Positions 43,989-54,641 of a stretch of DNA of 64,000 nucleotides are shown here, in pieces (position 1 is the first letter of the stretch; every line of letters starts with the position of its first letter). The DNA comes from Ypsolopha sequella (taxonomy: Eukaryota; Arthropoda; Insecta; Lepidoptera; Ypsolophidae), in NCBI GenBank assembly GCA_934047225.1, contig CAKOHE010000103.1, positions 248,001 through 312,000 of the forward strand, in the 5' to 3' direction. Below the pieces are notes generated by a model. It was not told the DNA's origin. It did not search any database and saw nothing but the letters and a program-made list of their open reading frames with translations. The translations under genes were made by a program, and so were the position numbers.

Positions 43989-46613
43989 TGTACCCCCCCC
44001 CCTTTACCACTGAATAAAATTTTTACTTAAAAATACTGAAATGAAACTGACTGAATCTGACTGAACCCATTTACTATTTACTATTATTATCTACTCATAA
44101 CTTGAACCCCAATAACATTATATTAACTACTCCTATTGGATCGTTTGATACAGATTAAAAACTAAGGCCTGAAGAGTGATCGTCTGATAAATAACCATAC
44201 ATTGTGAACCAAGTAGTAACCCCTATTCTTTTCAAAGCAATTCTGTAAGGAACCATTCTACAACTATCTAGACCACAAAATTATGAATACTAAATGTAAA
44301 TATTTCCTACCATATTTGACTTTAGGTGTTAATTTCATTGGAAAATCAATCAAAAGTCATTACCTTAAAGATATTGGTAAAATCAATATATGAGAGCTTA
44401 TCTGTTTAAAATTATTTATGAAAATGTCTGTCTGCACTAGAAATAAATTTAATTTAGTTTTAGATTTTGCGAACTTTGGATATTATGATTGTATTTTGAG
44501 TAAATAAAGAACTTAACAGCTATATTATTATTTATGAAATTACATAACAGTTGTAACTTTTGTATAATCTTTAGGAACCCTTTATTGAACTTCTATAAGT
44601 TTGAAATATGTAATATTTATCTTTCTAACAAGTTACTTAAGGGTATGTAGGCAGCAAATCATATTGACCATTAAACTGAACTTGTGAAACTTTTGGATTA
44701 AAAAAAACTATTACATAATAGTATTTCTGAACTGTAGTTTGTATTTAAATGAAGCTTAGTACTTTAAAAATAAGGTACATATTTCTATAAATTTTATCTA
44801 TAGATACTTTTATTAGATTAATCAAATAAATTGGAAGATATTGAATCCATCAGAAAGTGCTACCTGACATATCGGGAGCTAATCATCACATGGTACCTTC
44901 CATAAACCTATTACCAAAACCATTTTCTGTAAGTACCTTATCTCATATGTACCTAGGTTTCATTTAATGAACCCTTTTAAGACTTAGTAGTCTCTATATG
45001 AAATAAGTCAATATAAATTACCTTTATATAAATAAATTTAATATATTTTTAATTACTATTTCACTAAAAATTATATTTAGTAAAGATTGTAAATAACAAG
45101 AAAGGTTCCCTTCGATCATACATAAGTCTTGGCTATTTTCCTGACTATGAGTGATAATAATTTCAATAAAACAATCAAGTCTCATTTACTGATTTATTAA
45201 AATAAATTAGAACTTTATTTTTAGTTCTCAAGCATCTATTTTATACCATTTTAACTTTCTGGCTTCACTATTCCATAGGTATATAGTGTTATAGCCTGGG
45301 TCACAATATACCAGTTAAAATGAAAGAATATTATTTATTCAGTACAAACAGACACATCATTTTGTATTATAAGAATTAATATATTGAAATTATATCTCTT
45401 TCGTTAAAATAATATATTTCTTAGGCACAGTTTTATTTATTTCAATGAATTTGGGCCTGTTTATCGAACTCCCATACAAGAATTTTCCAATGAGAATATT
45501 AAATTTTCTCTAAAAGAATCTAATTTGACTCTAATAATTTATATAGCAATTAAAGGGTCTCTTTGTTTATTTTTGTCCAATAATAATTCACATGCTCTGC
45601 ACATTAATGTAGACCAACCAAATAGGAATACAAGAAATAGCGTCCTGAAGAATTTAAACAACAAATTGGCAAGCGTACACACAAAATCAAGACATAAAAA
45701 TTAGAGGAATTTCGCGAGCAAAATAAATAGATTCAGTAGGTCAAAATAAATTTTAGAAACACTTCTAGAAGTATTAGGACTTGATTATCCTATTACTCAC
45801 AACCTCTGCCGATGAAAGCAATCCATAATAGCACTAAAAATCACTATATTTAGTGAATCACATAGCACATTTCAACCTTATCTTTCACAGAAAAGGGATT
45901 TTTCACTTATTTCACTTTCGCGGTTTTTATCTAGGCTTACACACAAGCCCATATACACTACTCAGGCAATCCTAAACTAATACTTTTACTTCCCTGCCTA
46001 AATTTAATAATTATTTGCCTGAGAAACCTATATTCTAAACGTTTTATAATTAAAATAAATTATAACCGAAAACTCGCACCTCAATCGGGCAGCGTCACGT
46101 CCGCGCGGATTTAGTCGTAGATAAGAACTGCCATTTCCCGAATCGGACCTATTTTTATATCCCCACCAACCCAATAACTTCCAGACACAACCGAGCACAG
46201 GTGAGCACAAGTGAAACTTGCTGAGCACAGGTGAGACTCACTGAGCACAACCAGTACTTCCCGGTAATATTCGATAACATTTGCTAACATTCGATAATAT
46301 TTGATACTTCTTTACGTTAAGACCAATCTTTGTGTTTTACGCTACTATTACAAAATTCTACCTTAAGCCTAATACTTTAAAGCAGAATTTCCGTTAACAG
46401 TTCGTTGTTCTAAAATATTTTATGCGTTGGCTTTCATTTAAGGATCCGTAATGGTTTGAAAGCCATACTAAGTGTGATATTTTTATTACTTTGTGAATAG
46501 TTTCATTTAATGATTTTGAATTGAATCCTGTATTTCTTTGTTTCTTTTCTCTCTTTTTTTTTTTTGTTTGTAACAAGGCGGATCGTGGTCATAATAGAGT
46601 CCGATCCGGCACA
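43989..46613 (-). repeat. 5' LTR of the Gypsy element (2625 bp)
   Basis: Nearly identical to 22436-25059. As the 5' copy it would hold the promoter for gag-pol on the minus strand. Its opposite strand is downstream of the antisense gene and carries an AATAAA near its start (44004-44016 region), which could end that transcript. Confidence 0.93.
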
Positions 46614-46686
46614 ACTACTTGACCAAAGAACGAGTTAACCTACCAACTGTCTTCTGTCCTTAACTCGTCCAAATGTAAACAAGCCT
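46614..46686. mobile_element. Right part of the MITE split by the Gypsy element
   Basis: It begins with the right ACTA target copy. It contains CGAGTTAACC and ends CAAATGTAAACAAGCC, inverse to the left terminus at 21933. Confidence 0.7.
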
Positions 46687-46864
46687 TAGCAGTAAAGGCT
46701 TAGGTAAATTAGATATTAATTATTAACTATCGTGAGAGTAATGTAATGTCGTAAAGTGGATTGTGGTTTGCGAGTCATGACATCCCACAATTATTTCCCG
46801 GTGTAACCTCGTCTTATAGAAATCAATTATTTATGATATTCATTAGCCACCATAGATGAAATAG
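46687..46864. other. Short spacer
   Basis: No recognised feature. Confidence 0.3.
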
Positions 46865-47128
46865 TATACAACGTGTAATGGAAAGGTGTAACCATATTTG
46901 AAGAGCTTATTCAGTCAATGGAACAATAGAACAACTTTTACTATGGAACAAAACTTGCATCTCGAAAAAAATTTTTTACTGTTTCATAGAAAAATGCAAT
47001 TTCAATGAAATGTATGGCAGGGCAGATTTTTTTTTGAGATTTCAGGTTTGTCTCCATAGTAAAAGTTGTTCTAAGTTGACTGAATAAGCTCTTCAAATAT
47101 GGTTACACTTTCTGTTACACAGTGTATA
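46865..47128. mobile_element. Foldback MITE family B, copy 3
   Basis: Left TATACAACGTGTAATGGAAA and right TTTCTGTTACACAGTGTATA, with inner AGAACAACTTTTACTATGG / CCATAGTAAAAGTTGTTCT. It is the best-preserved copy of the family, with TATA ends consistent with TA target use. Confidence 0.85.
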
Positions 47129-47370
47129 AGGTGACATTTATTTATGTAGCCAAATTCATACCAAAGGCTTGCTAAGTGATCATTATCACGGATTGATAAC
47201 ACTTTTTGCAAATTTCGCAAAAAAAAATTAAGCCGGGGCTGGGCACACATTTGTAGAGAAAACGACAAAAACAATTTACGAATTTAACCAAAAGGGTCAT
47301 CGAACCTTAATACCGAGCACTTCACGAGTCTTCAGTATGAATTTGGCTGTATAGATAAATTTCACCTTAT
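47126..47370. mobile_element. Foldback MITE family D, copy 1
   Basis: Arms ATAAGGTGACATTTA and ATAAATTTCACCTTAT, and inner GCCAAATTCATACC / AGTATGAATTTGGC. It abuts the family B copy without a gap. Confidence 0.75.
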
Positions 47371-48020
47371 TACATCACAGGATTGTCGCAGTTCACTGAC
47401 AAAACAATCTATGAAAGAAATCTGCCTCTTATGTGTTTCTTTAACTTACCTCATTACCACAAAGTAGTCATACAAAAATTTGTTTTGGATCAATGTGGCG
47501 TACGTACCATGCTCTAAGTGGCGTACCTACCAGTGTGTGTGTTGCAGGTAAATTCCCATAGCGTAATTTCTAAAAGATCGTTTAGTTTTTTTGTTTCATA
47601 CAATATACGCGATTTTAGGACAAAGTTTTCTTTATTTTGGTATATAAATTACCCATTATTTTTTTAGATTTTTTTTTAAGAATTTTCCTATATGACGTCA
47701 CTTGAGAATTTTAGACATTATACTGATTGTGATGTGTGATTGCTTATAAAAAAGTGGTCTGTCTCTGTCTTTCTACTCATCTGTCATCCATCTGTCAAAT
47801 CAGTCGGAAGCAAATTATTATAAACTTATCCTGATAGCAAAGGACACATTTTTCAAGTGACGTCACACGAAGGCAAATGGAAGTTGCAGCTTTTTCGTAA
47901 AATATTCATCATCATGAGGTTTTTAGACCACAAGTTCGAAAATACGGCTTACTGAACCTAAATCTCGAAATGGTTTTCGAATTAACAAATCTACGCGAAT
48001 TGTCAAAGCCGTAAAATTGT
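47371..48020. other. Non-coding stretch
   Basis: Repeat-like but not assigned. Two GTGGCGTAC(G/C)TACCA phrases occur at 47500-47535. No gene. Confidence 0.35.
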
Positions 48021-48417
48021 TTTTCAATGCATGTGCTCGTAAAGGCCCACTTTTTATGCATCAAAACCGAACAGAAAGTCGATTATTTTGCCCTAGGGCT
48101 TTATTATTATTTTTTTTTTTTAATTTATTTACAATGGTTGGCTAACCTGCAGCCTTTCTTGTGTACCATAAATGTCATACTTTTTTTACACTGTTTAACG
48201 GCTCTGGATACCTAGTCCTTTTGAGCCAATTACAATTTAAAGTTTACAAAATTATATTTGTTTTATTTCCTCACACTATGCATTGAAAAACGTAGTATGA
48301 TACACGGGCGTAAGAGCAATAAATTACTCGGTTACGTTTAAAACACTCGCTACGCTCGTGTTTTAAATCGTCCTCGTAATTTATTCCTTTGCGCCCTTGT
48401 AGCATAAACTACTATTC
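48021..48417. repeat. ~400-bp interspersed element, copy 1
   Basis: The whole block recurs in reverse orientation at 54246-54641. It includes an internal palindromic zone, TAAATTACTCGGTTACG / CGTCCTCGTAATTTA, around CACTCGCTACGCTCGTG. Non-coding. Family unknown. Confidence 0.75.
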
Positions 48418-48522
48418 TTATCTCACAATCATTCGTATAAAATTTACACAATCGGACTGGCCAAAAGTTGATAATAACCATTAGGTAAACGAAGTAACAA
48501 AACAATGTACCATGTATATCAT

Positions 48523-48715
48523 CAACGGCGGATCCATGGGGGGTCATGGGGGTCATCATGGGGGTCATGACCCCTCCTGGGGCTAGTTCAACTTTTTTTT
48601 TCTATACAGACACGCTAAATTTACCTAAATTTGCACAAAATGTTATTACATTTACATATTTGGACTAATTCGGAGCCTGTGACCCCCCCTGGCTCGCAGG
48701 TTGGATCTGCCCTTG
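48523..48715. mobile_element. hAT-type MITE (193 bp) with 8-bp target duplication
   Basis: The exact duplication TATATCAT lies at 48515-48522 and 48716-48723. Termini are CAACGGCGGATCCA and TGGATCTGCCCTTG (imperfect inverted repeats). An 8-bp duplication and a CA(A/G)-start terminus fit hAT. The interior has GGGGGTCATG repeats. Confidence 0.88.
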
Positions 48716-48873
48716 TATATCATGGTACGTAAACTGTACCTACACAATACAATACCTAACTCATTGTTAAAATAAAACAAACGGGCGTTTAAGTGCTCAT
48801 TGATGTTCAAATAAAAAGGTTTTCTTTCTCTTGAAAATGTTACCAAATGTGTGCAAAATAATGATATAAAATC

Positions 48874-49082
48874 ATTGCAGTATAGAAACGCAGAAAGAAA
48901 AGTAAATCTGGATGTGAGGAGCTCTGAACCGGGATTCGAACCCGGACCTCTCGCTTCGAATCCCGGTTCAGAGCTCCTCACATCCAGATTTACTTTTCTT
49001 TCTGAGTTTCTATACTGCAATGTTAATTTATATCTCCTCCTCTAAGTGTTCAAACATAGAAATTTATTTCTGTCATAGTTTT
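48874..49082. repeat. Palindromic tRNA-related SINE dimer, copy 1
   Basis: The arms start ATTGCAGTATAGAAACGCAG and end with its inverse at 49021. The centre carries two opposed GATTCGAA / TTCGAATC B-box-like motifs flanked by GAACCGGG / CCCGGTTC. The arm sequence matches the single-copy form at 16380-16440. The block 49022-49082 is the inverse of 51312-51388 beside copy 2, so both belong to one larger element. Confidence 0.8.
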
Positions 49083-50094
49083 GCAAAATAATGCTTCGAA
49101 TAACCATAGGGCTAGATACCTGGTTAATTTGACAAGTTTTATGAAAAATGTTTGTAAATAATTATCTTGAAGGAAACGCACTTACACACTGTTTCACAGA
49201 CACGTTTTTTTTTTCATGATGCTTTCCAAGTTTCACTGAGTGCCGACAATCGCAAGTATAGGTATTTTGTGCAACTGTAACATAATTTGAGACATTGGGA
49301 CACGAGTGCTTATTTACGAAATGAACGAATTTTGCACGAGTGTCCCAAGGTCTAATTATGTTTAGTTGCACACAATACTTTTGTCTACGACCATCAAAAA
49401 TATGGTCTTGATTAGTAATATTTTCAACTAACAATTTCACAAGACATTCGTTCACGAACATCGGTAGCGTCGTTCCAGTATTTATTTGCTGCCAATTATT
49501 TAATTGCTTATTGTATTTAATTTAATTTGTTAATTTAATTAAATTGTATTTAATTGCTGCCTTGAAGGCCAATCAGAATCACGTGGCTTAAGAAATAAGA
49601 TCGGGACTTCTCGTATCTGTTGTTGCTCGGGTCCCTAGCGGTTTTATAGTAAATTGGGCCAATCGTAGCGTAGAATCGCGGTTTTATAATGTAATATTAT
49701 AACATCGGACAAACAATCTAGGTACTATTAAAACTGTTTTTGATGTTGCAATTGCCTTGTTGCAGTATGGGATTAGATAAATTATATTACGTAACGATTA
49801 CTTGCGCAAAATACTAGATATCATTTTACGGTTATACATATAAATTACAAAAACATAATGTCACACCTACATTATGTAAATTTATTTTTCTGACCGAGCT
49901 TCTCTCTCCGGTTTACCTTCCCTGAGGCTACTGTTAGATCGCTATTAAAGCCTTTTTTAACAATATGATGTTATATATCTCTGTATAAAAATGCAAATAC
50001 GGTGTTTATTTGACAGAAAATAACAAAAACTTAAAAGTCACTTGGCGCATCTCAGATACATAATATATTGTTAATACATTGAAATAATAGTCGT
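49083..50094. other. Non-coding stretch
   Basis: It includes a small inverted repeat around GGGACACGAG...CACGAGTGTCCC at 49295-49345 and low-complexity TTTAATTTAATT at 49500-49550. No coding frame is recognised. Confidence 0.4.
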
Positions 50095-50099
50095 CAAAC

Positions 50100-50180
50100 C
50101 ATTTCAGAGGCCTGTATGGCGGCCTGAATAACTCTGACACCAGGTTGGCCACTAACCACACAATAAAAAGTAGATGGCAA
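50100..50180 (+). repeat. Fragment of the 5S-derived SINE body
   Basis: CATTTCAGAGGCCTG and AACTCTGACACCAGGTTGGC / CACTAACCACACAATAAA match the body of the element at 3108-3345 on the opposite strand. The 5S head is missing here. Confidence 0.7.
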
Positions 50181-50398
50181 TCGAGAGGGACGAAAAAAAC
50201 TCTTTTCTTTCCCCTATCCTATACCTTTCCGCTGTATCCATTATCTCAGCTGATTATAATCACCTTCCTGACCAATCCGTTGAGAGCATGTCTTCCTCCC
50301 CCTCCCGCGCCCCCCCAGCTTATAAATACCGTACGCTTGGTGTGCCGGTGTACCGGATCAGGACTGTTCCTGGCTGAGGGATACTATACTATACACTA
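50181..50398. other. Short non-coding stretch
   Basis: GC-richer, with 67- and 99-codon overlapping frames that show no family features. It is probably the 3' flank of the SINE fragment. Confidence 0.3.
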
Positions 50399-50934
50399 TA
50401 CAGAATGGAAAAAATTCAAGGGCCCTGGAAGGGAACTACCTTAAATCCTTTAGTTAGCTCATTTTACTGAAAGGAAACATTCCTTTATTTTTAAAAGAAA
50501 CGAAACTGTATTCAAAGATATTCTGAAATTCGCTTGTCTCAACATTTCAACATTTTTAAAATCGATAAAAGTATTGGTTCGGAATTCAAATTTTTAAACA
50601 TCATTACTTTACAAGTGAACAGTACTAGATATTGTTAATAAAGAACTTGTAATAAATATTCAATTTCATGGGTATCTCGTACAACAGATGAGTGTAAGAC
50701 TAATTTTATCCTGAACAATAATCCTACCGATTCGTATAATAAAATAGCAAGGTTGTATCTTTTTAATTTTTAGTTGGTTGAGATCCCGGGTGAGACAAGC
50801 AAATTTTAGAAGATCTTTGAATGCAGTTTTGTTTCTTTTAAAAAATAAAGGAATGTTTCCTTTCAGTAAACTGAGCTAACTAAAGGATTTAAGGTAGTTC
50901 CCCTACAGGGCCCTTGAATTTTTTCCACCCTGTA
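50399..50934. mobile_element. Foldback MITE with TACAGRRTGG termini
   Basis: The left arm continues AAAAAATTCAAGGGCCCTG and GGGAACTACCTTAAATCC. The right arm is its inverse, ending CCACCCTGTA. The arms are about 140 nt with an unrelated centre. TA-type ends suggest a Tc1/mariner-like source. Confidence 0.85.
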
Positions 50935-51311
50935 TATATAGGTTACTGTTACTGTATGTACGCACTTAACTTTTGTTATCCATATATTATTAAAATATGA
51001 TTTAAAAAATCTTTAATAAAACCTTAGCAGATAGCGACAACAATACAAGTATTTTAATAATCTGTTGAGAAAAGATCAACTGGTGACCCTTGTCGACAAC
51101 TATCACCACGTTTCAATGCAATCGGAAACCAATGTGATCTGCGCGAGGACAGTGGACCGGTTACCTTGAAATGTTGCTGTTGTGTAGCCTTGCTGCAACA
51201 CAGTGAAATGGTACCAATGTCAAGTCTTTATTTCGTATATTCTTTGAGAAGTGTTAAAATTGTTAGATTATTGGTAAATTTATAAAACGATTTTAATTAA
51301 AACCATTACGA
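50935..51311. other. Non-coding stretch
   Basis: No recognised feature. Confidence 0.3.
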
Positions 51312-51521
51312 AACTATGACAGAAATAAATTTTTATGTTTGAACACTTGGCGATTTATACATCGCAAGGAGATATAAATTAACATTAATAATTGCAGTAT
51401 AGAAACGCAGAAAGAAAAGTAAATCTGGATGTGAGGAGCCTCGTATCCCGGTTCAGAGCTCCTCACATCCAGATTTACTTTTCTTTCTGCGTTTCTATAC
51501 TGCAATGATATAATGTTAATT
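51312..51521. repeat. Palindromic tRNA-related SINE dimer, copy 2
   Basis: Arms from ATTGCAGTATAGAAACGCAG (51391) to its inverse ending 51506. The palindrome extends outward (TTAACATT / AATGTTAA). The centre is shorter than in copy 1 and has lost one B-box-like motif. The left flank matches the right flank of copy 1 in inverse. Confidence 0.8.
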
Positions 51522-51563
51522 TAAAACCATTACGGTTTGTAATTAACATCCATATCTATCCAT

Positions 51564-51825
51564 CAGTGGCGTGCACAGAACTTTTTGCTGGAAAAGCAAG
51601 CAATTGGTCAAGAATAACAATAAAAAAATATGAAAAAATTTAAATATCACTTTGAAAAAAAAAAGTTTGTACAGGAAATTTTCACTCTAGGGTAGACATT
51701 GTCTACCCTGGCTTCATACAATTTTTTTTTTTTCAAAGTGATATTAAAATTTTTTCATATTTTTTTTATTGTTGTTCTTGACCAATTGTTTGCTTTTCCA
51801 GCAAAAAGTTCTGTGCACGCCACTG
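51564..51825. mobile_element. hAT-type foldback MITE (262 bp) with 8-bp target duplication
   Basis: The exact duplication CTATCCAT lies at 51556-51563 and 51826-51833. Termini are CAGTGGCGTGCACAGAAC and its inverse GTTCTGTGCACGCCACTG, and the arms extend nearly to the centre (GGGTAGAC / GTCTACCC). It is the textbook hAT non-autonomous form. Confidence 0.95.
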
Positions 51826-51833
51826 CTATCCAT

Positions 51834-52530
51834 ACTAATAATGTAATAGTAAAAAAGTCGTGTTTTTTCATTGAATACTTTTGCGAAATTTTAAACGAAA
51901 TGGGTCATTATATTAGTGTTTCAAATTTTTAGAATTTTTGTATGTATGTCTGTCTGTCTGTCTGTATGTATGTAAGTGTCGTTTTAACTTAAGAAAAACA
52001 CAACTAAATTGGGTGCAGATTTCTTTATTATCATAGTAGTAATCCTGCCCCTCTATTATGTATCTTTAGTTGCCAACTGGACTGGGTGCCTATCATCGAA
52101 AATCTTGAGATTCATACAAAAGGTAAAAACTGAATGTGAAATCAACAGCTTATTTCCTTCATTTTTTTTTCTTAAGTATTATCTAGTGACGTCTAACTAC
52201 GTCTCTATACAGCCCAAAAAGCTAAATTTGATTTGATTAAATATGATACCTGTCAGGATATCGTGAATATTGCCTCGTTTTTACGCAAAGTTTAGCAAAT
52301 TGTATAATTTTTATCTTTACTGGAAATAAAAAAAAGAGAAATACAGACGTGTCGTTCATGTAAAGAAAACTAAGTTTTTACACTTTCATATAAATAAACC
52401 GTTACCATTTCATGGCAAACAGTTTTCATCTCGAAACCAGTTTTCAAATTCGGTGCTTTTTGAATATCTCGCCATCTTGCACCTCTTGATGAGAGATGGG
52501 TCGGATACCGGTGTGGGGGGAAGGGAAACA
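51834..52530. other. Non-coding stretch
   Basis: A TGTCTGTCTGTC microsatellite is at 51940-51972, with repeat-like flanks. No gene. Confidence 0.4.
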
Positions 52531-52800
52531 TATACAAGATGAATTTGTGAACATCGTCCAAATTCATACTTGAGCCTTTGTAAGTGATCAGCATCATGAA
52601 CCAATAAAGATTTTTGTAAAATTCATAAAATGAAATTTCGACTCCCCATAGTGATTCACTCAGGACTGGAAGTGAATTACCATGGGAAGTCGAAATTATA
52701 TTATACGAATTTCACAAAAATTGTTATCGATTCATGATGCTGGTTACTTACCAAGCCTCCAGTATGAATTTGGACGAAGATCAAAAAGTCACCTTGTATA
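52531..52800. mobile_element. Foldback MITE family D, copy 2
   Basis: CCAAATTCATACTTGAGCC pairs with CTCCAGTATGAATTTGG, and AAGTGATCAGCATCATGA pairs with TCATGATGCTGGTTACTT. The central arms (TTTCGACTCCCCATAG and CCATGGGAAGTCGAAA) also pair. Confidence 0.8.
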
Positions 52801-53229
52801 AAGATGTCTGCAAAGTTTCATTGAAATTAAAGCCATCAGGACGTCACAAACCCCTAAAGCATTTATATGGCATCTGAGCGGGATAACTCTCTAAGGTAAT
52901 TGAATAAATATGGTAGTAATTACACAAAAGGGCTCAAAGAAAAAATCGTAGATCAGATTATTCCCTCGTAGTCCCTACACCATATATATTCACGCTCTCA
53001 AAGGGCTGATTAAGGGCTGCTCGTTAATCTTGCAATGAAACTTACTGGAACTAAATTACATTTCCTTCGGTTGATCTGAAGACGTATATAATGTATATAT
53101 AGGTATTTCTCTGTATTGTACGTATATTCTACCCACAGACTAGTGGTATGTGATATCTACCAAACGTAACTAGTAGAGTTCCTATATTATTTGCTTTACA
53201 TGTGCAGTGCATTACAAACTAGAAATCAA
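52801..53229. other. Non-coding stretch
   Basis: No recognised feature. Confidence 0.3.
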
Positions 53230-53302
53230 CTAGAAATCCTTGGTGGTTAAGTCGAAAACGCACTTCCTTGTAAGCAAGAGGTCGCAGGTTCGAATTCTGG
53301 AC
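53230..53302 (+). repeat. tRNA-Thr-like pseudo-tRNA or SINE head
   Basis: A cloverleaf-like order is visible. The acceptor halves TCCTTGG and CCGAGGA pair. There is an A-box region TGGTGGTTAAGTCG, an anticodon-loop-like CTTGTAA (UGU, Thr type) and a B box GGTTCGAATTC. One base appears lost in the anticodon stem and the T stem pairs poorly. It is followed by ATTTTTTCAG rather than a clean terminator. Best read as a degraded tRNA or SINE head. Confidence 0.6.
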
Positions 53303-53390
53303 CGAGGAATTTTTTCAGAATATTTATTTACTTGAAATACTCAAATAATACTGTTTATAAATATATTATATTTTACTTTTATGCGCTTTT

Positions 53391-53551
53391 GATTATTTAT
53401 TAGTATTAAAACAATTAAAAAAAATTATAACTCCATATATTTCGGCCCTCGGTATGGGGCCGTCATCATTCGACTGATGACGGCCCCATACCGAGGGCCG
53501 AAATATATCGAGTTATAATTTTTTTAATTGTTTTAATACTAATAAATAATC
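53391..53551. repeat. 161-bp near-perfect palindrome
   Basis: Left GATTATTTATTAGTATTAAA through CGGCCCTCGGTATGGGGCCG, and right its inverse ending CTAATAAATAATC. The loop is only a few bases (CATTCGACTG). Mismatches are very few (for example CTCCATATA versus TATATCGAG). Confidence 0.9.
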
Positions 53552-53679
53552 TAATAATAATGAGAGTATGTTTGGAACCTTTCATAATTTACGTCCTCTT
53601 TAATATAAAAACATTATATAATATGTACTGAGTGTTAATTTGATAACATTTTTCCTTTAAACAAATTCTACCCTTGAAT

Positions 53680-53837
53680 ACGAACAACTTTTACTATGGG
53701 GCCAACCATGAGGTCGCAAAAAAAAATCAGCTGTTCCATAGAAATGTTAAATACGTACCCGACCAAAATGTATGAAACAGCCGATTTATTTTTTGCCATT
53801 TTAGGGTCGGCCCCATAATAAAAGTTGTTCATATTAA
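53680..53837. mobile_element. Foldback MITE family B, copy 4 (short)
   Basis: Only the inner arms remain: CGAACAACTTTTACTATGGG / CCCATAATAAAAGTTGTTC. The outer TACAACGTG arms are missing. Confidence 0.7.
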
Positions 53838-54153
53838 TGGGTAGAACGTCGCGTTTTAAGGGAAAAGCTTATCATCTTAAAATCCTGTACATATCGTCAG
53901 GACATGAATCCCCGAGGGGGTATCAGAGGTGTTCCCGAGAGTGAACTGCGAAAGTCACAATCCAGTTCAAATTCAAATAGTTTATTTTGCAAAGCAGGTA
54001 TAGATATATACACTTTTTACACGTCAAATTTAATCTAATAAAGAAAATATATGTAATAAAATAATAAATGTACATGAACTAAATTAAAGGTTTATTCAAT
54101 TTATGTAGCAATATATTTACGATTAAAATGATAGGTAAAATATATATTATACA
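53838..54153 (-). repeat. LINE-like 3' tail region
   Basis: TCAAATAGTTTATTTTGCAA at 53975 and the AT-rich run after it look like the reversed end of a LINE. No coding part. Confidence 0.4.
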
Positions 54154-54232
54154 AGGTAAAATCCAATCAGCCGCCCGAACCCATACCGGAGACCCGGCCA
54201 GGGACCAGGAACAAGGTTCAATGATCACCAGT
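54154..54232. mobile_element. Family C MITE, single arm
   Basis: AAGGTAAAATCCAATCAGCC and ACCAGGAACAAGGTTCAATG match the family C arm at 17283-17330 and 14700. It is truncated. Confidence 0.6.
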
Positions 54233-54245
54233 ATGGGAATAGATA

Positions 54246-54641
54246 ATAGTAGTTTATGCTACTAGGGCGAAAAGGAATAAATTACGAGGACGATTTAAAA
54301 CATGAGCGTAGCGAGTGTTTTAAACGTAACCGAGTAATTTATTGCTTTTACGCCCGTGTATCATACTACGTTTTTCAATGCATAGTGTGAGGAAATGAAA
54401 ACAAATATAATCTTGTGAACTTTCAATTATGATTGGCTCAAAAGGATTGTATCCAGAGCCGTTAAACAGTGGAAAAAAAAAAGTATAACATTTATGGTAC
54501 ACAGGAAAGGCTGCAGGTTAGCCAACCATTGCAAACAAATAAAATAAAAAATAATAATAAAGCCCTAGGGCAAAATAATCGACTTTCTGTTCGGTTTTGA
54601 TGCATAAAAAGTGGGCCTTTACGAGCACATGCATTGAAAAA
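54246..54641. repeat. ~400-bp interspersed element, copy 2 (inverted)
   Basis: Reverse complement of 48021-48417 over its whole length with modest divergence. It begins TAGTAGTTTATGCTACTAGG and ends GAGCACATGCATTGAAAA. Confidence 0.75.

Larger units (their letters stand above)
22436..46613 (-). mobile_element. Ty3/Gypsy-type LTR retrotransposon, 24.2 kb, very young
   Basis: Two near-identical LTRs (22436-25059 and 43989-46613), each starting TGTACCCC and ending GGCACA, are flanked by the 4-bp duplication ACTA (22432-22435 and 46614-46617). Gag and pol lie on the minus strand, so the right copy is the 5' LTR. A primer-binding-site-like sequence adjoins the 5' LTR and a purine tract adjoins the 3' LTR. 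Two unusual points are the 9.5 kb between 5' LTR and gag, which holds a spliced gene on the opposite strand, and a BEL/Pao insertion (29068-32108) that splits pol. Without that insertion the element would be 21.1 kb, far above the usual 5-10 kb. Confidence 0.93.

Noticed and set aside
53230..53302. Functional tRNA-Thr
   Set aside because: Anticodon stem appears to lack a base, the T stem pairs poorly and no clean poly-T terminator follows. Called a pseudo-tRNA or SINE head.
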